Counted from the first letter of the stretch, positions 8,235 to 15,188 are shown. The stretch: 41,689 bases of DNA from Desulfovibrio sp. OH1186_COT-070 (GCF_003860215.1 NZ_RQYH01000018.1:1-41689); one strand, 5' to 3'. The notes: a model not told the origin generated them from the letters alone. Numbers and translations: made by a program.

Positions 8235-8891
8235 ATGCCCGTACAGGACTGGATGACAGCCGATGTTGTCAGCGTGGGGCCGGAAACCTCGCTGCTCAAG
8301 GTGGGGAAACTGATGAAAGATCACAATGTGCGCCGGATTCCCGTTGTGGACGAGCGCGGGCATGTGATCGGCATCATCTCGGACCGGGACGTGCGCGATG
8401 CATCGCCCTCCAAGGCCACCACCCTTGACATGTATGAAATGCACTACCTGCTGGCGGAGTTGAAGGCCAAAAGCATTATGACGGCCAAACCCGTCACCGT
8501 CAAACCTTTCGACACGGTGGAGCATGCGGCCCTGATCATGCTGGAGCGCAAGGTCGGCGGCCTGCCCGTGGTGGACGACACGGGAAAACTTGTGGGCATC
8601 ATTTCTGACCACGACGTGTTCAAAGCCATGGTGGACATTACCGGAGCGCGCCTGGGCGGCCTTCAGTTTGCCATTGAACTGCCCGACCAGCCCGGAACCG
8701 CGCGCCCGCTGTTTGACGCCCTGCGCGCGCATGATGCGCGCCTGCTCTCTGTGCTGACCGTGTGCAAGCCCGACGGCAACCGCCATCTTTTTGTCCGTGT
8801 GCGCCGCCTGGAAAATCCGGAAGCCGAGGTCAGGATGATGCAGGATGTGTCCGGGCTCGGAAAGGTTCTGTATTCCATTACCGAAAATTGA
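8235..8891 (+). CDS. CBS-pair and ACT domain protein (AcuB-like)
   Basis: 218 residues from ATG 8235 with GGAGGG at 8225-8230. Two CBS motifs (about 7-60 and 75-130) each contain the RRIPVVDE / GGLPVVDD core followed by GIISDRDV / GIISDHDV, the usual adenosine-nucleotide-binding module. Residues about 140-218 form an ACT-like domain, which often senses a small molecule. The combination is that of AcuB-type stand-alone regulators whose ligand is generally unknown. Its stop codon lies inside the -35 hexamer of the proposed dsrC promoter, so the two genes are packed unusually tightly. Confidence 0.85.
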   Translation: MPVQDWMTADVVSVGPETSLLKVGKLMKDHNVRRIPVVDERGHVIGIISDRDVRDASPSKATTLDMYEMHYLLAELKAKSIMTAKPVTVKPFDTVEHAALIMLERKVGGLPVVDDTGKLVGIISDHDVFKAMVDITGARLGGLQFAIELPDQPGTARPLFDALRAHDARLLSVLTVCKPDGNRHLFVRVRRLENPEAEVRMMQDVSGLGKVLYSITEN

Positions 8892-8911
8892 CAAAAATCT
8901 TTTTTGTCAAT
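8887..8911. promoter_or_regulatory. Perfect palindrome inside the dsrC promoter
   Basis: ATTGACAAAAA (8887-8897) and TTTTTGTCAAT (8901-8911) are exact inverted copies around a 3-base centre. The left arm contains the -35 hexamer and the right arm reaches the first base of the -10 hexamer, so a dimeric protein bound here would block RNA polymerase. It could instead act as a weak terminator for the CBS-ACT gene (T-run in the right arm). The arms do not match a regulator site that I can name with certainty. Confidence 0.5.
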
Positions 8912-8916
8912 ATGTT
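8888..8916 (+). promoter_or_regulatory. Likely dsrC promoter
   Basis: TTGACA (8888-8893, perfect), 17 bases, TATGTT (8911-8916, 4 of 6). The TGA stop of the CBS-ACT gene is at 8889-8891, within the -35 box. The leader to dsrC would be about 195 bases. A weaker second candidate, TTGCCA at 8964 with TATATG at 8989, would give a shorter leader. Confidence 0.5.
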
Positions 8917-9117
8917 GAGAAAGAAAACACAAAAAATTGAACACGAAAAAAAGTGGACGGGGCTTGCCATCAGACAGCTTTTGTGGCATATATGAAATTG
9001 TTGCGGCGGCATGAGACATATGTGCAACGCCCTGCATTTTTCGGGATACCTGGCTGGAATCTGGGGCATTTCGTCCCGGTACATGTAAGCATCTATTTGT
9101 CCAAGGAGGACACACGC

Positions 9118-9435
9118 ATGGCTGAAATCTCCTATAAAGGCAAAAGCTTTGAAGTCGATGAAGACGGTTTTCTGTTGCGCTTTGACGACTGGTGCCCTGA
9201 ATGGATGGATTATGTGAAGGAATCCGAAGGTATTTCTGAAATCACCCCCGATCACCAGAAGATCCTGGATTTTCTGCAGGACTACTACAAGAAGAACGGC
9301 ATTGCCCCCATGGTGCGCATTCTGTCCAAGAATACCGGCTACAAGCTGAAAGAAGTCTATGAGCTCTTCCCCTCCGGCCCCGGAAAGGGCGCCTGCAAAA
9401 TGGCCGGCCTGCCCAAGCCCACCGGATGTGTGTAA
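9118..9435 (+). CDS. dsrC: DsrC, sulfur-trafficking partner of dissimilatory sulfite reductase
   Basis: 105 residues after a strong AAGGAGG. DsrC carries the sulfur leaving DsrAB as a trisulfide between two cysteines on its mobile C-terminal arm, later reduced by the membrane DsrMKJOP complex. Both cysteines are present: C104 (penultimate) and C93, within the conserved tail GACKMAGLPKPTGCV. The core matches the family, including the SEITPDHQKILDFLQDYY and NTGYKLKEVYELFPSGP segments. An additional Cys (C26) is present. As is common, dsrC stands apart from dsrAB. It ends in a terminator shared with the convergent dehydrogenase gene. Confidence 0.97.
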   Translation: MAEISYKGKSFEVDEDGFLLRFDDWCPEWMDYVKESEGISEITPDHQKILDFLQDYYKKNGIAPMVRILSKNTGYKLKEVYELFPSGPGKGACKMAGLPKPTGCV

Positions 9436-9457
9436 AATTTTCGGCTTGAATTGAGAC

Positions 9458-9492
9458 AAAAAAATGCGGAAGTATGCCTTCCGCATTTTTTT
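9458..9492. terminator. Bidirectional terminator between dsrC and the dehydrogenase
   Basis: AAATGCGGAAG and CTTCCGCATTT form an 11-bp stem with a 5-base loop, preceded by an A-run and followed by seven T, so it suits both convergent genes. Confidence 0.85.
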
Positions 9493-9508
9493 GTTCTTTC
9501 TCGCCAGA

Positions 9509-10447
9509 TTATTCGGCAAGCGCCTCCAGCCCCAGGTCGCGCAAAAGATTGTCCACAGCCATGTACCCCATGGCCGCTGTGGCCCCTGCGGTGGACGATG
9601 AGCAGTGGGAGCCCATGACCAGATTGTCCAACTGGTACCAGGCGGGGTCTGTTGGCGGCTCCTGCTCAAACACGTCCAGCCCGGCTCCGTACAGCCTGCC
9701 CTCCCGCAGAGCGGCCAGCAGAGCGGCCTCATCCACCAGTTCGCCCCGTGCGGTATTGACCAGCACAGCGCTTTTTTTCATGGAGGCCAGGCGTTCTGCA
9801 TGGATCAGCCCGCGCGTTTCTTCGGTGAGCGCCGTGTGCAGGGTGATGAAGTCCGCCTCCCGGCAGATACTGTCCACGCTTGCGCGTTCCACGCCTTCTT
9901 TTGCTGCCCAGGCTTCGTCCCAGACGATATCGTGCCCGAGAATGCGCATGCCAAAGCCCTGCGCCCTCTTGACCACGCACCGGCCGATGGCCCCCAGACC
10001 GATGATGCCCAGCACTTTTCCGTACAGGTCAATGCTTGTGATTTTACTCCAGTCCCTCTCCCGGCAGCGGCGGTCAATGAAGGCGGCCCTGCGGGCCACC
10101 ATCAGCATGAGCGTCAGCGCATAGTCGGCCACGGCGTTACTGTTGGCGCCCACTGTGCGCGATACGGCGATGCCCCGCTCCCGGCAGACCTCCATATCCA
10201 CATTGTCCAGCCCCACGCCGTATTTGGCCACGGCCCGCAAATGCGGGGCCGCTGCGAGAACAGAGGCGCCCAGCGGATCCACGCCTAGGATGATCCCCTG
10301 ACAGGGAGCCAGTTTTTCGCGCATCTGCTCCGCAGAAAGAATGCCGCCCGTGTCGTTGCGCACAACGTCCAGCCCGGCACGGGCCAGACGGTCAAAAAGT
10401 TCCGGATTGTTCTTGCCGAACGAACGGGGAGTCACAAGAATTTTCAC
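9509..10447 (-). CDS. D-2-hydroxyacid dehydrogenase (phosphoglycerate dehydrogenase-like)
   Basis: 312 residues from a GTG at 10447, with AGGAGG at 10456-10461. The nearer ATG (10454) is not the start: it reads ATG-CCG-TGA and stops at once. NAD-dependent enzyme of the SerA/formate dehydrogenase superfamily. The Rossmann motif GLGAIG is at 150-155, and the catalytic triad is R234 (NTARGE), E263 (DVFEQEP) and H281 (GSHCSSSTAG). It lacks the C-terminal ACT domain of classical SerA, so it could be a short phosphoglycerate dehydrogenase or act on another 2-hydroxyacid. Divergent from the DUF1538 gene. Confidence 0.85.
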   Translation of the reverse strand: MKILVTPRSFGKNNPELFDRLARAGLDVVRNDTGGILSAEQMREKLAPCQGIILGVDPLGASVLAAAPHLRAVAKYGVGLDNVDMEVCRERGIAVSRTVGANSNAVADYALTLMLMVARRAAFIDRRCRERDWSKITSIDLYGKVLGIIGLGAIGRCVVKRAQGFGMRILGHDIVWDEAWAAKEGVERASVDSICREADFITLHTALTEETRGLIHAERLASMKKSAVLVNTARGELVDEAALLAALREGRLYGAGLDVFEQEPPTDPAWYQLDNLVMGSHCSSSTAGATAAMGYMAVDNLLRDLGLEALAE

Positions 10448-10583
10448 GGCATATGCCTCCTGCGGGTAGAATGTCCGTATCAGCCATACGCCAAGAACGG
10501 AATTTGTCAACGCACCCTCCGGGCGGACAGGACAGTGCCGGGCCGCAAGACTGCTTGACGACACAACACACCGATTCCCGCTG

Positions 10584-10623
10584 TGCGGCGCAATGAAACC
10601 ACAACGTCACAAATTGCGCCGCA
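10584..10623. repeat. Long-stem inverted repeat in the 322-base divergent spacer
   Basis: TGCGGCGCAAT (10584-10594) and ATTGCGCCGCA (10613-10623) are exact inverted copies around an 18-base loop. They lie midway between the dehydrogenase start and the DUF1538 promoter. It could be a binding site or an RNA hairpin in the dehydrogenase leader. The spacer also holds two copies of a 14-base word, CCTGCGGGTAGAAT, at 10459-10472 and 10634-10647. I see no gene in 10448-10769. Confidence 0.5.
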
Positions 10624-10691
10624 GCGCAGCCCCCCTGCGGGTAGAATCACAGGGGCACGGTTGTGCCTGCCCGGACAACAGCCGCCCCTGC

Positions 10692-10719
10692 TTGACATGC
10701 GGAACAAAAGGCGCATATT
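10692..10719 (+). promoter_or_regulatory. Promoter of the DUF1538/PII-like unit
   Basis: TTGACA (10692-10697, perfect), 16 bases, CATATT (10714-10719, 4 of 6), about 50 bases before the start at 10770. Confidence 0.55.
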
Positions 10720-10769
10720 CGCACTGAAACACTCTTTGCCAAACACTCCCAAAGACTCCCGGACAGCAT

Positions 10770-12284
10770 GTGATTGTACTGGAAAAAATCAAGGAAGCCG
10801 CCATTTCCGTCATCCCGGTGATGCTGCTGGTCTTTCTTTTGCATCTTGCGGCAGCCCCCTTGGGGGATACCGTATGGAAATTTTTGGTGGGCGGCGTCTT
10901 GCTGATTCTGGGGCTGGGCGTCTTTCTGCTCGGCGCGGAGATCGGCGTGCTCCCTGTGGGGCAGAAGGCCGGTTCCGCCCTTACCTCCAGACGCAGCCTG
11001 TCCATTCTGCTCGCCTCCGGCTTTGCCATCGGCTTTTTCATCACCGTGGCGGAGCCGGACGTGCATGTGCTGGCCGAACAGGTGGCGGCGGTGGCACCGG
11101 CCATCTCGCGCCCCTTGCTGGTGGGCATGATTGCCCTTGGCGTGGGAATTTTCGTGGCCATTGCCCTGGGGCGCATCGTGCTCCAGATTTCGCTCAAGGT
11201 CATGCTGGCGGTCTTCTACCTTCTGGTTTTTGTCTGTGCCGCGTTGACGGATCCGGCCTTTCTCGGCGTGGCCTTTGACGCGGGAGGCGCCACTACCGGC
11301 CCCATGACCGTCCCCTTCATCATGGCGCTGGGAGTGGGCGTTGCCGCCGTGCGCGGCAACCAGGGCAAGGACGACAGTTTCGGTCTGGTCGGCTTGGCCT
11401 CCATCGGGCCTGTGCTGGCCGTGCTTGTGCTGGGCATCTTTTTCCGGGGCAATACCGGCTCTGCGGAAGAAGCAAACGCGGTGCAAAACCTCGGCCTCTG
11501 GCAGCATTTTGTTTCCCTCCTGCCCGCAGTGGCTGGCGAAGTGGGCATGGCTCTGGGGCCGCTGGCAGGCATGTTCGTTTTTTTCCGCATTGCTCTCTTG
11601 CGCCTCACCGCCTACCAGACCCGGCGCATGCTCATGGGACTGGTCTACACATATCTGGGGCTGGTCTGCTTCTTTCTGGGAGTTCAGGGGGGCTTTATTC
11701 CTGCGGGGCGGGAAATGGGCGCCCTGCTGGCCCAGCACGATTTCCGCTATCTCATCATTGTGGCCGGTGTTGCCCTGGGGGCATTGGCCGTATGCGCGGA
11801 ACCGGCTGTCTGGGTGCTCAACGCCCAGGTGGAAGAAATCTCCGGCGGGCACATCCGCAAGAGCATCATGCTGGCTTCACTCTCTCTGGGCGTGGCTGTT
11901 GCCGTGGGCATTGCCATGCTGCGTGTGGTGAGCGGCCTGAGCATCTGGTGGTTTCTCATTCCCGGCTATGTTCTTTCTCTGGGCCTGACCAGATTCTGCC
12001 CGCGCATGTTCACGGCCATTGCCTTTGACTCCGGCGGCGTGGCCTCCGGCCCCATGGCCTCCACCTTTATTCTGGCCCTTACTCTGGGAGCCTCGCACAG
12101 CCTGGGCGGCAATCCCATTACCGATGCCTTCGGCGTGATTGCCATGATTGCCATGACGCCGCTCATCACCATCCAGGTACTGGGCATCCTTTTTGAACGG
12201 CGCGAAAAGGCGGCTCTGCGGCAACGGCGGCAGCGTGCCGCCAAAGATCCGACCACGCCTGATACGGGGGACACGTCTGCATGA
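10770..12284 (+). CDS. DUF1538 integral membrane protein, internally duplicated
   Basis: 504 residues, about a dozen membrane segments. The protein is two copies of one unit about 250 residues apart: AEPDVHVL (94-101) recurs as AEPAVWVL (343-350), and FDAGGATTGPM (169-179) recurs as FDSGGVASGPM (419-429), each followed by a DSFG / DAFG segment and a Pro-containing helix. The conserved polar residues in membrane context (Glu-Pro, Asp, Gly-Gly) suggest a channel or ion transporter with inverted or parallel pseudo-symmetry, but the family's function is not established to my knowledge. The start is GTG 10770; the ATG two bases before reads ATG-TGA. The charged C-terminal tail overlaps the PII-like gene by four bases, so the two are very likely coupled. 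Confidence 0.8.
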   Translation: MIVLEKIKEAAISVIPVMLLVFLLHLAAAPLGDTVWKFLVGGVLLILGLGVFLLGAEIGVLPVGQKAGSALTSRRSLSILLASGFAIGFFITVAEPDVHVLAEQVAAVAPAISRPLLVGMIALGVGIFVAIALGRIVLQISLKVMLAVFYLLVFVCAALTDPAFLGVAFDAGGATTGPMTVPFIMALGVGVAAVRGNQGKDDSFGLVGLASIGPVLAVLVLGIFFRGNTGSAEEANAVQNLGLWQHFVSLLPAVAGEVGMALGPLAGMFVFFRIALLRLTAYQTRRMLMGLVYTYLGLVCFFLGVQGGFIPAGREMGALLAQHDFRYLIIVAGVALGALAVCAEPAVWVLNAQVEEISGGHIRKSIMLASLSLGVAVAVGIAMLRVVSGLSIWWFLIPGYVLSLGLTRFCPRMFTAIAFDSGGVASGPMASTFILALTLGASHSLGGNPITDAFGVIAMIAMTPLITIQVLGILFERREKAALRQRRQRAAKDPTTPDTGDTSA

Positions 12285-12973
12285 ACACCACACAGACAAG
12301 CTATGCTCCCGGAAAGCTTCTGGTCAGCATTGTGGACAGACACAACGGTGACAGCCTTGTGCACATCACCAAACAGGCAGGGGCGCGGGGCGGCACCGTT
12401 GTCCTCGGACGCGGCACCGCCGACAATGCCCTGCTACGCATGCTCTGCCTGGGCGATACAGAAAAAGACCTTGTGCTGACGCTGGCCTCCGCGGACGATA
12501 TGCCCGCCATTGTCGCTGCCCTGCGCTCCGATGCGCGCATGGCCGGAAAATCTCCGGGTATCGGTTTTGTTCTTGATGTGGCGGGCATTTTGCGCCACGC
12601 TACCGCGCCGCAGGCCGCGCACCTTACTCTCAACGCAACGGATTTCTGCATGAAAGAGGCCACCCACGAACTGATCTGCGTTATTGTCAATGCCGGTTAT
12701 GCCGATGATGTGATGAACACGGCGCGCAAGGCCGGGGCCAGAGGCGGGACGGTTCTGCACGCCAGGGGCACAGGTACGGAAGAGGACGTGAAATTTTTCG
12801 GCATCACCCTTGTTCCCGAAAAGGAATTGCTGCTGATTCTGGCAGAACGGGAGCAGGCAGCCGCCATTCTTGATGCCGTCCGCCAGACCCCCTGCCTGGC
12901 AGAACCGGGCGTCGGCATCGCCTTCTGCATGGCTGTGGAAAACTTCTTCCCCTTGGGAACCTGCAAGATATAG
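12281..12973 (+). CDS. PII-like signalling protein with two tandem PII domains
   Basis: 230 residues starting inside the DUF1538 stop (ATGA overlap). Two GlnB-like halves can be aligned: LLVSIVDRHNGDSLVHITKQAGARGGTVVLGRGT (about 14-47) and LICVIVNAGYADDVMNTARKAGARGGTVLHARGT (about 129-162), each with the AGARGGTV segment that in PII proteins leads into the T-loop. Each half then has a short loop and a hydrophobic strand (DLVLTLA / ELLLILA). Classical PII proteins are single-domain trimers of 112 residues that sense ATP/ADP and 2-oxoglutarate and often bind a transporter, as GlnK binds AmtB. Here neither half has the uridylylated Tyr context. The obvious inference is that it gates the DUF1538 protein. 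Confidence 0.8.
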   Translation: MNTTQTSYAPGKLLVSIVDRHNGDSLVHITKQAGARGGTVVLGRGTADNALLRMLCLGDTEKDLVLTLASADDMPAIVAALRSDARMAGKSPGIGFVLDVAGILRHATAPQAAHLTLNATDFCMKEATHELICVIVNAGYADDVMNTARKAGARGGTVLHARGTGTEEDVKFFGITLVPEKELLLILAEREQAAAILDAVRQTPCLAEPGVGIAFCMAVENFFPLGTCKI

Positions 12974-13006
12974 GATTCGGAGCAGCGCTCCTGCGGCAAG
13001 ACTTTC

Positions 13007-13035
13007 TTGACAGCTCTGTTGCATGCTGCTATAAG
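13007..13035 (+). promoter_or_regulatory. tRNA-Lys promoter
   Basis: TTGACA (13007-13012), 17 bases, TATAAG (13030-13035), followed by a GC-rich discriminator, the pattern of strong, growth-rate-regulated stable-RNA promoters. The tRNA begins 15 bases after the -10 box. Confidence 0.8.
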
Positions 13036-13049
13036 AGCGCCTCACTTGT

Positions 13050-13125
13050 GGGTCGTTAACTCAGTAGGTAGAGTATCTGCCTTTTAAGCAGAGAGTCGCA
13101 GGTTCGATCCCCGCACGACCCACCA
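13050..13125 (+). tRNA. tRNA-Lys (anticodon TTT)
   Basis: 76 bases including an encoded CCA. Acceptor arms GGGTCGT and ACGACCC pair fully. The D-arm is ACTC-AGTAGGTA-GAGT. The anticodon arm is TCTGC-CTTTTAA-GCAGA with TTT in the centre. The T-arm is GCAGG-TTCGATC-CCCGC, with one A-C mismatch in the stem. It has its own promoter and terminator. Confidence 0.96.
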
Positions 13126-13140
13126 TTTTTTGGTTTCATA

Positions 13141-13177
13141 GAGCCCCACAAAGCCAAAAAGCTTGTGGGGCTCTTTT
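13141..13177 (+). terminator. Terminator of tRNA-Lys
   Basis: GAGCCCCACAA (13141-13151) pairs with TTGTGGGGCTC (13163-13173), followed by TTTT. The 11-base loop can add two more base pairs. Confidence 0.85.
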
Positions 13178-13379
13178 CTCCATGCCCACGCAAAAGAAAG
13201 GGGATTGCATGAGGGGAGCAGCGGGCCTTTTGGAGTCTACGGCTCATCTCCAGCAGTACGCACATTCGGGCATCACGGCTCAATATGTCCGCATAACCCT
13301 GTAGAGCGCCTGATCATATCATAACCCCCTCCACGATGATTCACCGCCGGTTGTGGCGATGCCGCTGCGCCATACTTCC

Positions 13380-14423
13380 CTACTCCCAGTTCCGCGCGTT
13401 ACTCAACATATTGACCAATGCCCAGTTGTCGCCCGTATCCAGTTCCAGAGTATGTGAACGCACGAGGTCGCGGCCCACAAGAACAGAGCTGCCAGTGGGC
13501 ACAATGCTGATGATCTTGTTGTGCGCTACGCGCAGGCTTTTTTCGCCCATGAAGTAAAGGTACTTGTTGGTTATGGTCAGAGGGCCGGAACCGATACTGA
13601 TGCGCTGCTTAACAGGAACCTTGTGCCCCTTGTAGTTGCCCACGCGCCAGTAAACTCCCTTGGCTATGCGTATGGACGTGCCACGTGAACCGCCCTCGTA
13701 GCGGTAACCTGTTTTATGCTCATAGGCATGCACATTGCGGAATACCCAAATAACTATTTCTTTCTTGCCAATATTAAAGGGCATGTCTGTCACTTCTAGG
13801 CGAGGGTTGACCTTACCCTCCATGAGATCGCGGATAACGGCCGCCTGAGTGAGCCTTTCACCCAAGGCAAGGGGGAGGTCATTGACGGTAAGGTGGTAGT
13901 GGGCCATAAAGTCGACAATGCGGCTTTCTTCGTCTTCGCTCAAAATACCGTCATGCAGGGCTTGATCCACCACCTCATCCAAGGAGGCCATGACGGCGGC
14001 GCGCACGGTATCTACGTCGAGTTTGGCGGGCATGGCGACTTTGGATACGGCCCCGGCCACGGTAAGAATATCGTCTAGAAGTACGCCGGAAACCACGGCA
14101 CGGCGTATGTCTTTGGTGGCCCGCTTGACTTCGGCCTTGCGGGCACGCTCGTCACGCATGCGCTGAAAGAAGCTTTTTTTCTCCTGTGGCCGAGCGGTGG
14201 GTGTGTACAGCACGGCAGAACCGCGATGAGGCCAGAGTCTTTTATAAAGATGGGCGCTGCCCCAAACAAGGATGAGATTGATAGTGAACAGTGCAACATA
14301 GACATTTTTGGGCGTAGGCTCTTTGGACACAAGTTGCCCTGTAATTTCAAGCAGAAGCATAACGCTCAAAATCAGAGCCATGCCGGACAACAACCAGAAA
14401 ACTATAATTTTCAGCACGCGCAT
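13380..14423 (-). CDS. Unknown membrane protein with PH-like C-terminal domain
   Basis: 347 residues from ATG 14423 (GGGGGTGGT just before it). Two membrane segments lie at about 5-27 and 43-60, followed by a basic linker (80-108, many Lys/Arg). Residues about 110-205 form a helical region containing HDGILSEDEESRIVDFMAHYHL, reminiscent of TerB/EF-hand-like sensors. The C-terminal part, about 210-345, is beta-rich: VFRNVHAYEHKTGYRYEGGSR, then IRIAKGVYWRVGNYKG, and GSGPLTITNKYLYFMG, a pattern of bacterial PH/GRAM-like folds. Codon use is less GC-rich than in neighbouring core genes, and it lies between tRNA-Lys and a toxin-antitoxin pair, so horizontal transfer is likely. Function unknown; an envelope or defence role is only a guess. 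Confidence 0.6.
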   Translation of the reverse strand: MRVLKIIVFWLLSGMALILSVMLLLEITGQLVSKEPTPKNVYVALFTINLILVWGSAHLYKRLWPHRGSAVLYTPTARPQEKKSFFQRMRDERARKAEVKRATKDIRRAVVSGVLLDDILTVAGAVSKVAMPAKLDVDTVRAAVMASLDEVVDQALHDGILSEDEESRIVDFMAHYHLTVNDLPLALGERLTQAAVIRDLMEGKVNPRLEVTDMPFNIGKKEIVIWVFRNVHAYEHKTGYRYEGGSRGTSIRIAKGVYWRVGNYKGHKVPVKQRISIGSGPLTITNKYLYFMGEKSLRVAHNKIISIVPTGSSVLVGRDLVRSHTLELDTGDNWALVNMLSNARNWE

Positions 14424-14447
14424 ACCACCCCCAATGCTTTTGCAGCT

Positions 14448-14466
14448 ATGGGGCAATCTGCCCCAT
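14448..14466 (-). other. Hairpin in the leader of the PH-like gene
   Basis: ATGGGGCA (14448-14455) and TGCCCCAT (14459-14466) form an 8-bp stem with a 3-base loop, 25 bases before the start codon at 14423. No T-run follows, so it is a leader structure or binding site rather than a terminator. Confidence 0.4.
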
Positions 14467-14498
14467 GCCGGGAATTATGGCAAGAAGTGGTTATCAGC

Positions 14499-14523
14499 AA
14501 AAAACCGGATCGCCCGGCTTTTT
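14499..14523 (-). terminator. Terminator downstream of brnTA
   Basis: On the minus strand AAAAGCCGG and CCGGTTTTTT pair around GCGAT (CCGG core, one G-T, then A-T pairs), ending in a T-run. It is close to symmetrical and could stop transcription either way. Confidence 0.6.
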
Positions 14524-14546
14524 CATTTTTTCGCAGCAAGAAATAT

Positions 14547-14801
14547 TTAGCGCGCGCTGTGCGCATCCCGCGCAAGGCAGTTGGCTATCCACACCTTGAC
14601 CAGCGCCTGGCGGCTCACGCCCAAGTGGCGGGCCTCGGCATCAAGGGCATCCACCATCCAGATGGGAAAATCCACGTTGACCCGCTGCATCTCTTTGTTG
14701 GGCCTGCGGGCCGCTGCCCAGTCCACATGGCCGGAAATATCCTCGCCAGCGTCAAAGCGACGATCAAATTCCTCGGCTGAAATTTGCTTTTCATGACTCA
14801 T
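14547..14801 (-). CDS. brnA: BrnA-like antitoxin
   Basis: 84 residues from ATG 14801, overlapping the end of brnT by 11 bases. The N-terminal half is acidic (SAEEFDRRFDAGEDISGHVDW) and suits toxin neutralisation. The C-terminal half, about 38-80, reads like a ribbon-helix-helix DNA-binding domain: a beta strand (MQRVNVDFPIWMVDAL) followed by DAEARHLGVSRQALVKVWI. BrnA proteins bind BrnT and repress their own operon. The toxin-first order is the usual one for this family. Confidence 0.82.
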   Translation of the reverse strand: MSHEKQISAEEFDRRFDAGEDISGHVDWAAARRPNKEMQRVNVDFPIWMVDALDAEARHLGVSRQALVKVWIANCLARDAHSAR

Positions 14802-15051
14802 AGTATTCCACCTCTTCCTTGCGGGAGCGCCGTACTGAAATGATGCGCACGGCCCCACCCCTGTATGTGATAACCCCGGTCCACATCTTGCCGCGGATAG
14901 CGCCGATGACAAGATAGCGCTCCTCGCCTGCGCGCAGCACCGGCACCTCAAGAAGGTTTTCGTCTTCCCACAGGGCCTTGGCCTCTTCAAAAGCAAGGCC
15001 GTGCTTGATCTTGTTGATTGCACTCTTGGCCGGGTCATATTCAAACTTCAT
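14791..15051 (-). CDS. brnT: BrnT-like ribonuclease toxin
   Basis: 86 residues. It opens with FEYDPAKSAINKIKHGLAFEEA, the characteristic N-terminal stretch of BrnT (the pattern [FW]DxxKxxxNxxKHGxxFEEA). It continues with RYLVIGAIRGKMWTGVITYRGGAVRIISVRRSRKEEVEYYES, which matches the RelE-like beta-sheet and C-terminal catalytic region with its Arg residues. BrnT is a small RNase that halts translation and is neutralised by BrnA. It is the first gene of the pair and lies behind the operator-like repeats at 15057-15128. Confidence 0.88.
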   Translation of the reverse strand: MKFEYDPAKSAINKIKHGLAFEEAKALWEDENLLEVPVLRAGEERYLVIGAIRGKMWTGVITYRGGAVRIISVRRSRKEEVEYYES

Positions 15052-15056
15052 ACTGG

Positions 15057-15128
15057 TATGGTATAAAAAATATACTCTTTGTCAATGCGCAGGCTTGGCC
15101 ATATTGAATGTTTTTTATTTATACCATA
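15057..15128. promoter_or_regulatory. Paired operator-like repeats between brnT and uvrA
   Basis: TATGGTATAAA (15057-15067) and TTTATACCATA (15118-15128) are exact inverted copies with centres 61 bases apart, about six helical turns. Nested in the left copy is a palindrome, GTATA-AAAAA-TATAC (15061-15075), right before the brnT start. A ribbon-helix-helix antitoxin such as BrnA commonly binds sites of this kind; the two copies could allow looping. The uvrA promoter candidate lies between them. Confidence 0.5.
15079..15107 (+). promoter_or_regulatory. Candidate uvrA promoter
   Basis: TTGTCA (15079-15084), 17 bases, TATTGA (15102-15107). Oppositely oriented TTGACA (15080-15085) could serve brnT. 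I see no convincing LexA box nearby. Confidence 0.4.
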
Positions 15129-15188
15129 AGGGAGCGGGCCTTTTGTCCGCTCTTGCCAAGGTTGCCCGCGGTGCTTACATATGGCCGC

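Noticed and set aside
13056-13283. A 75-codon minus-strand frame ending in tRNA-Lys
   Set aside because: Its C-terminus is the familiar false peptide made by reading a tRNA gene backwards; there is no ribosome site.
13050-15128. Integrated element bounded by a repeat of the tRNA-Lys 3' end
   Set aside because: No second copy of the tRNA 3' end and no integrase are present in the window.
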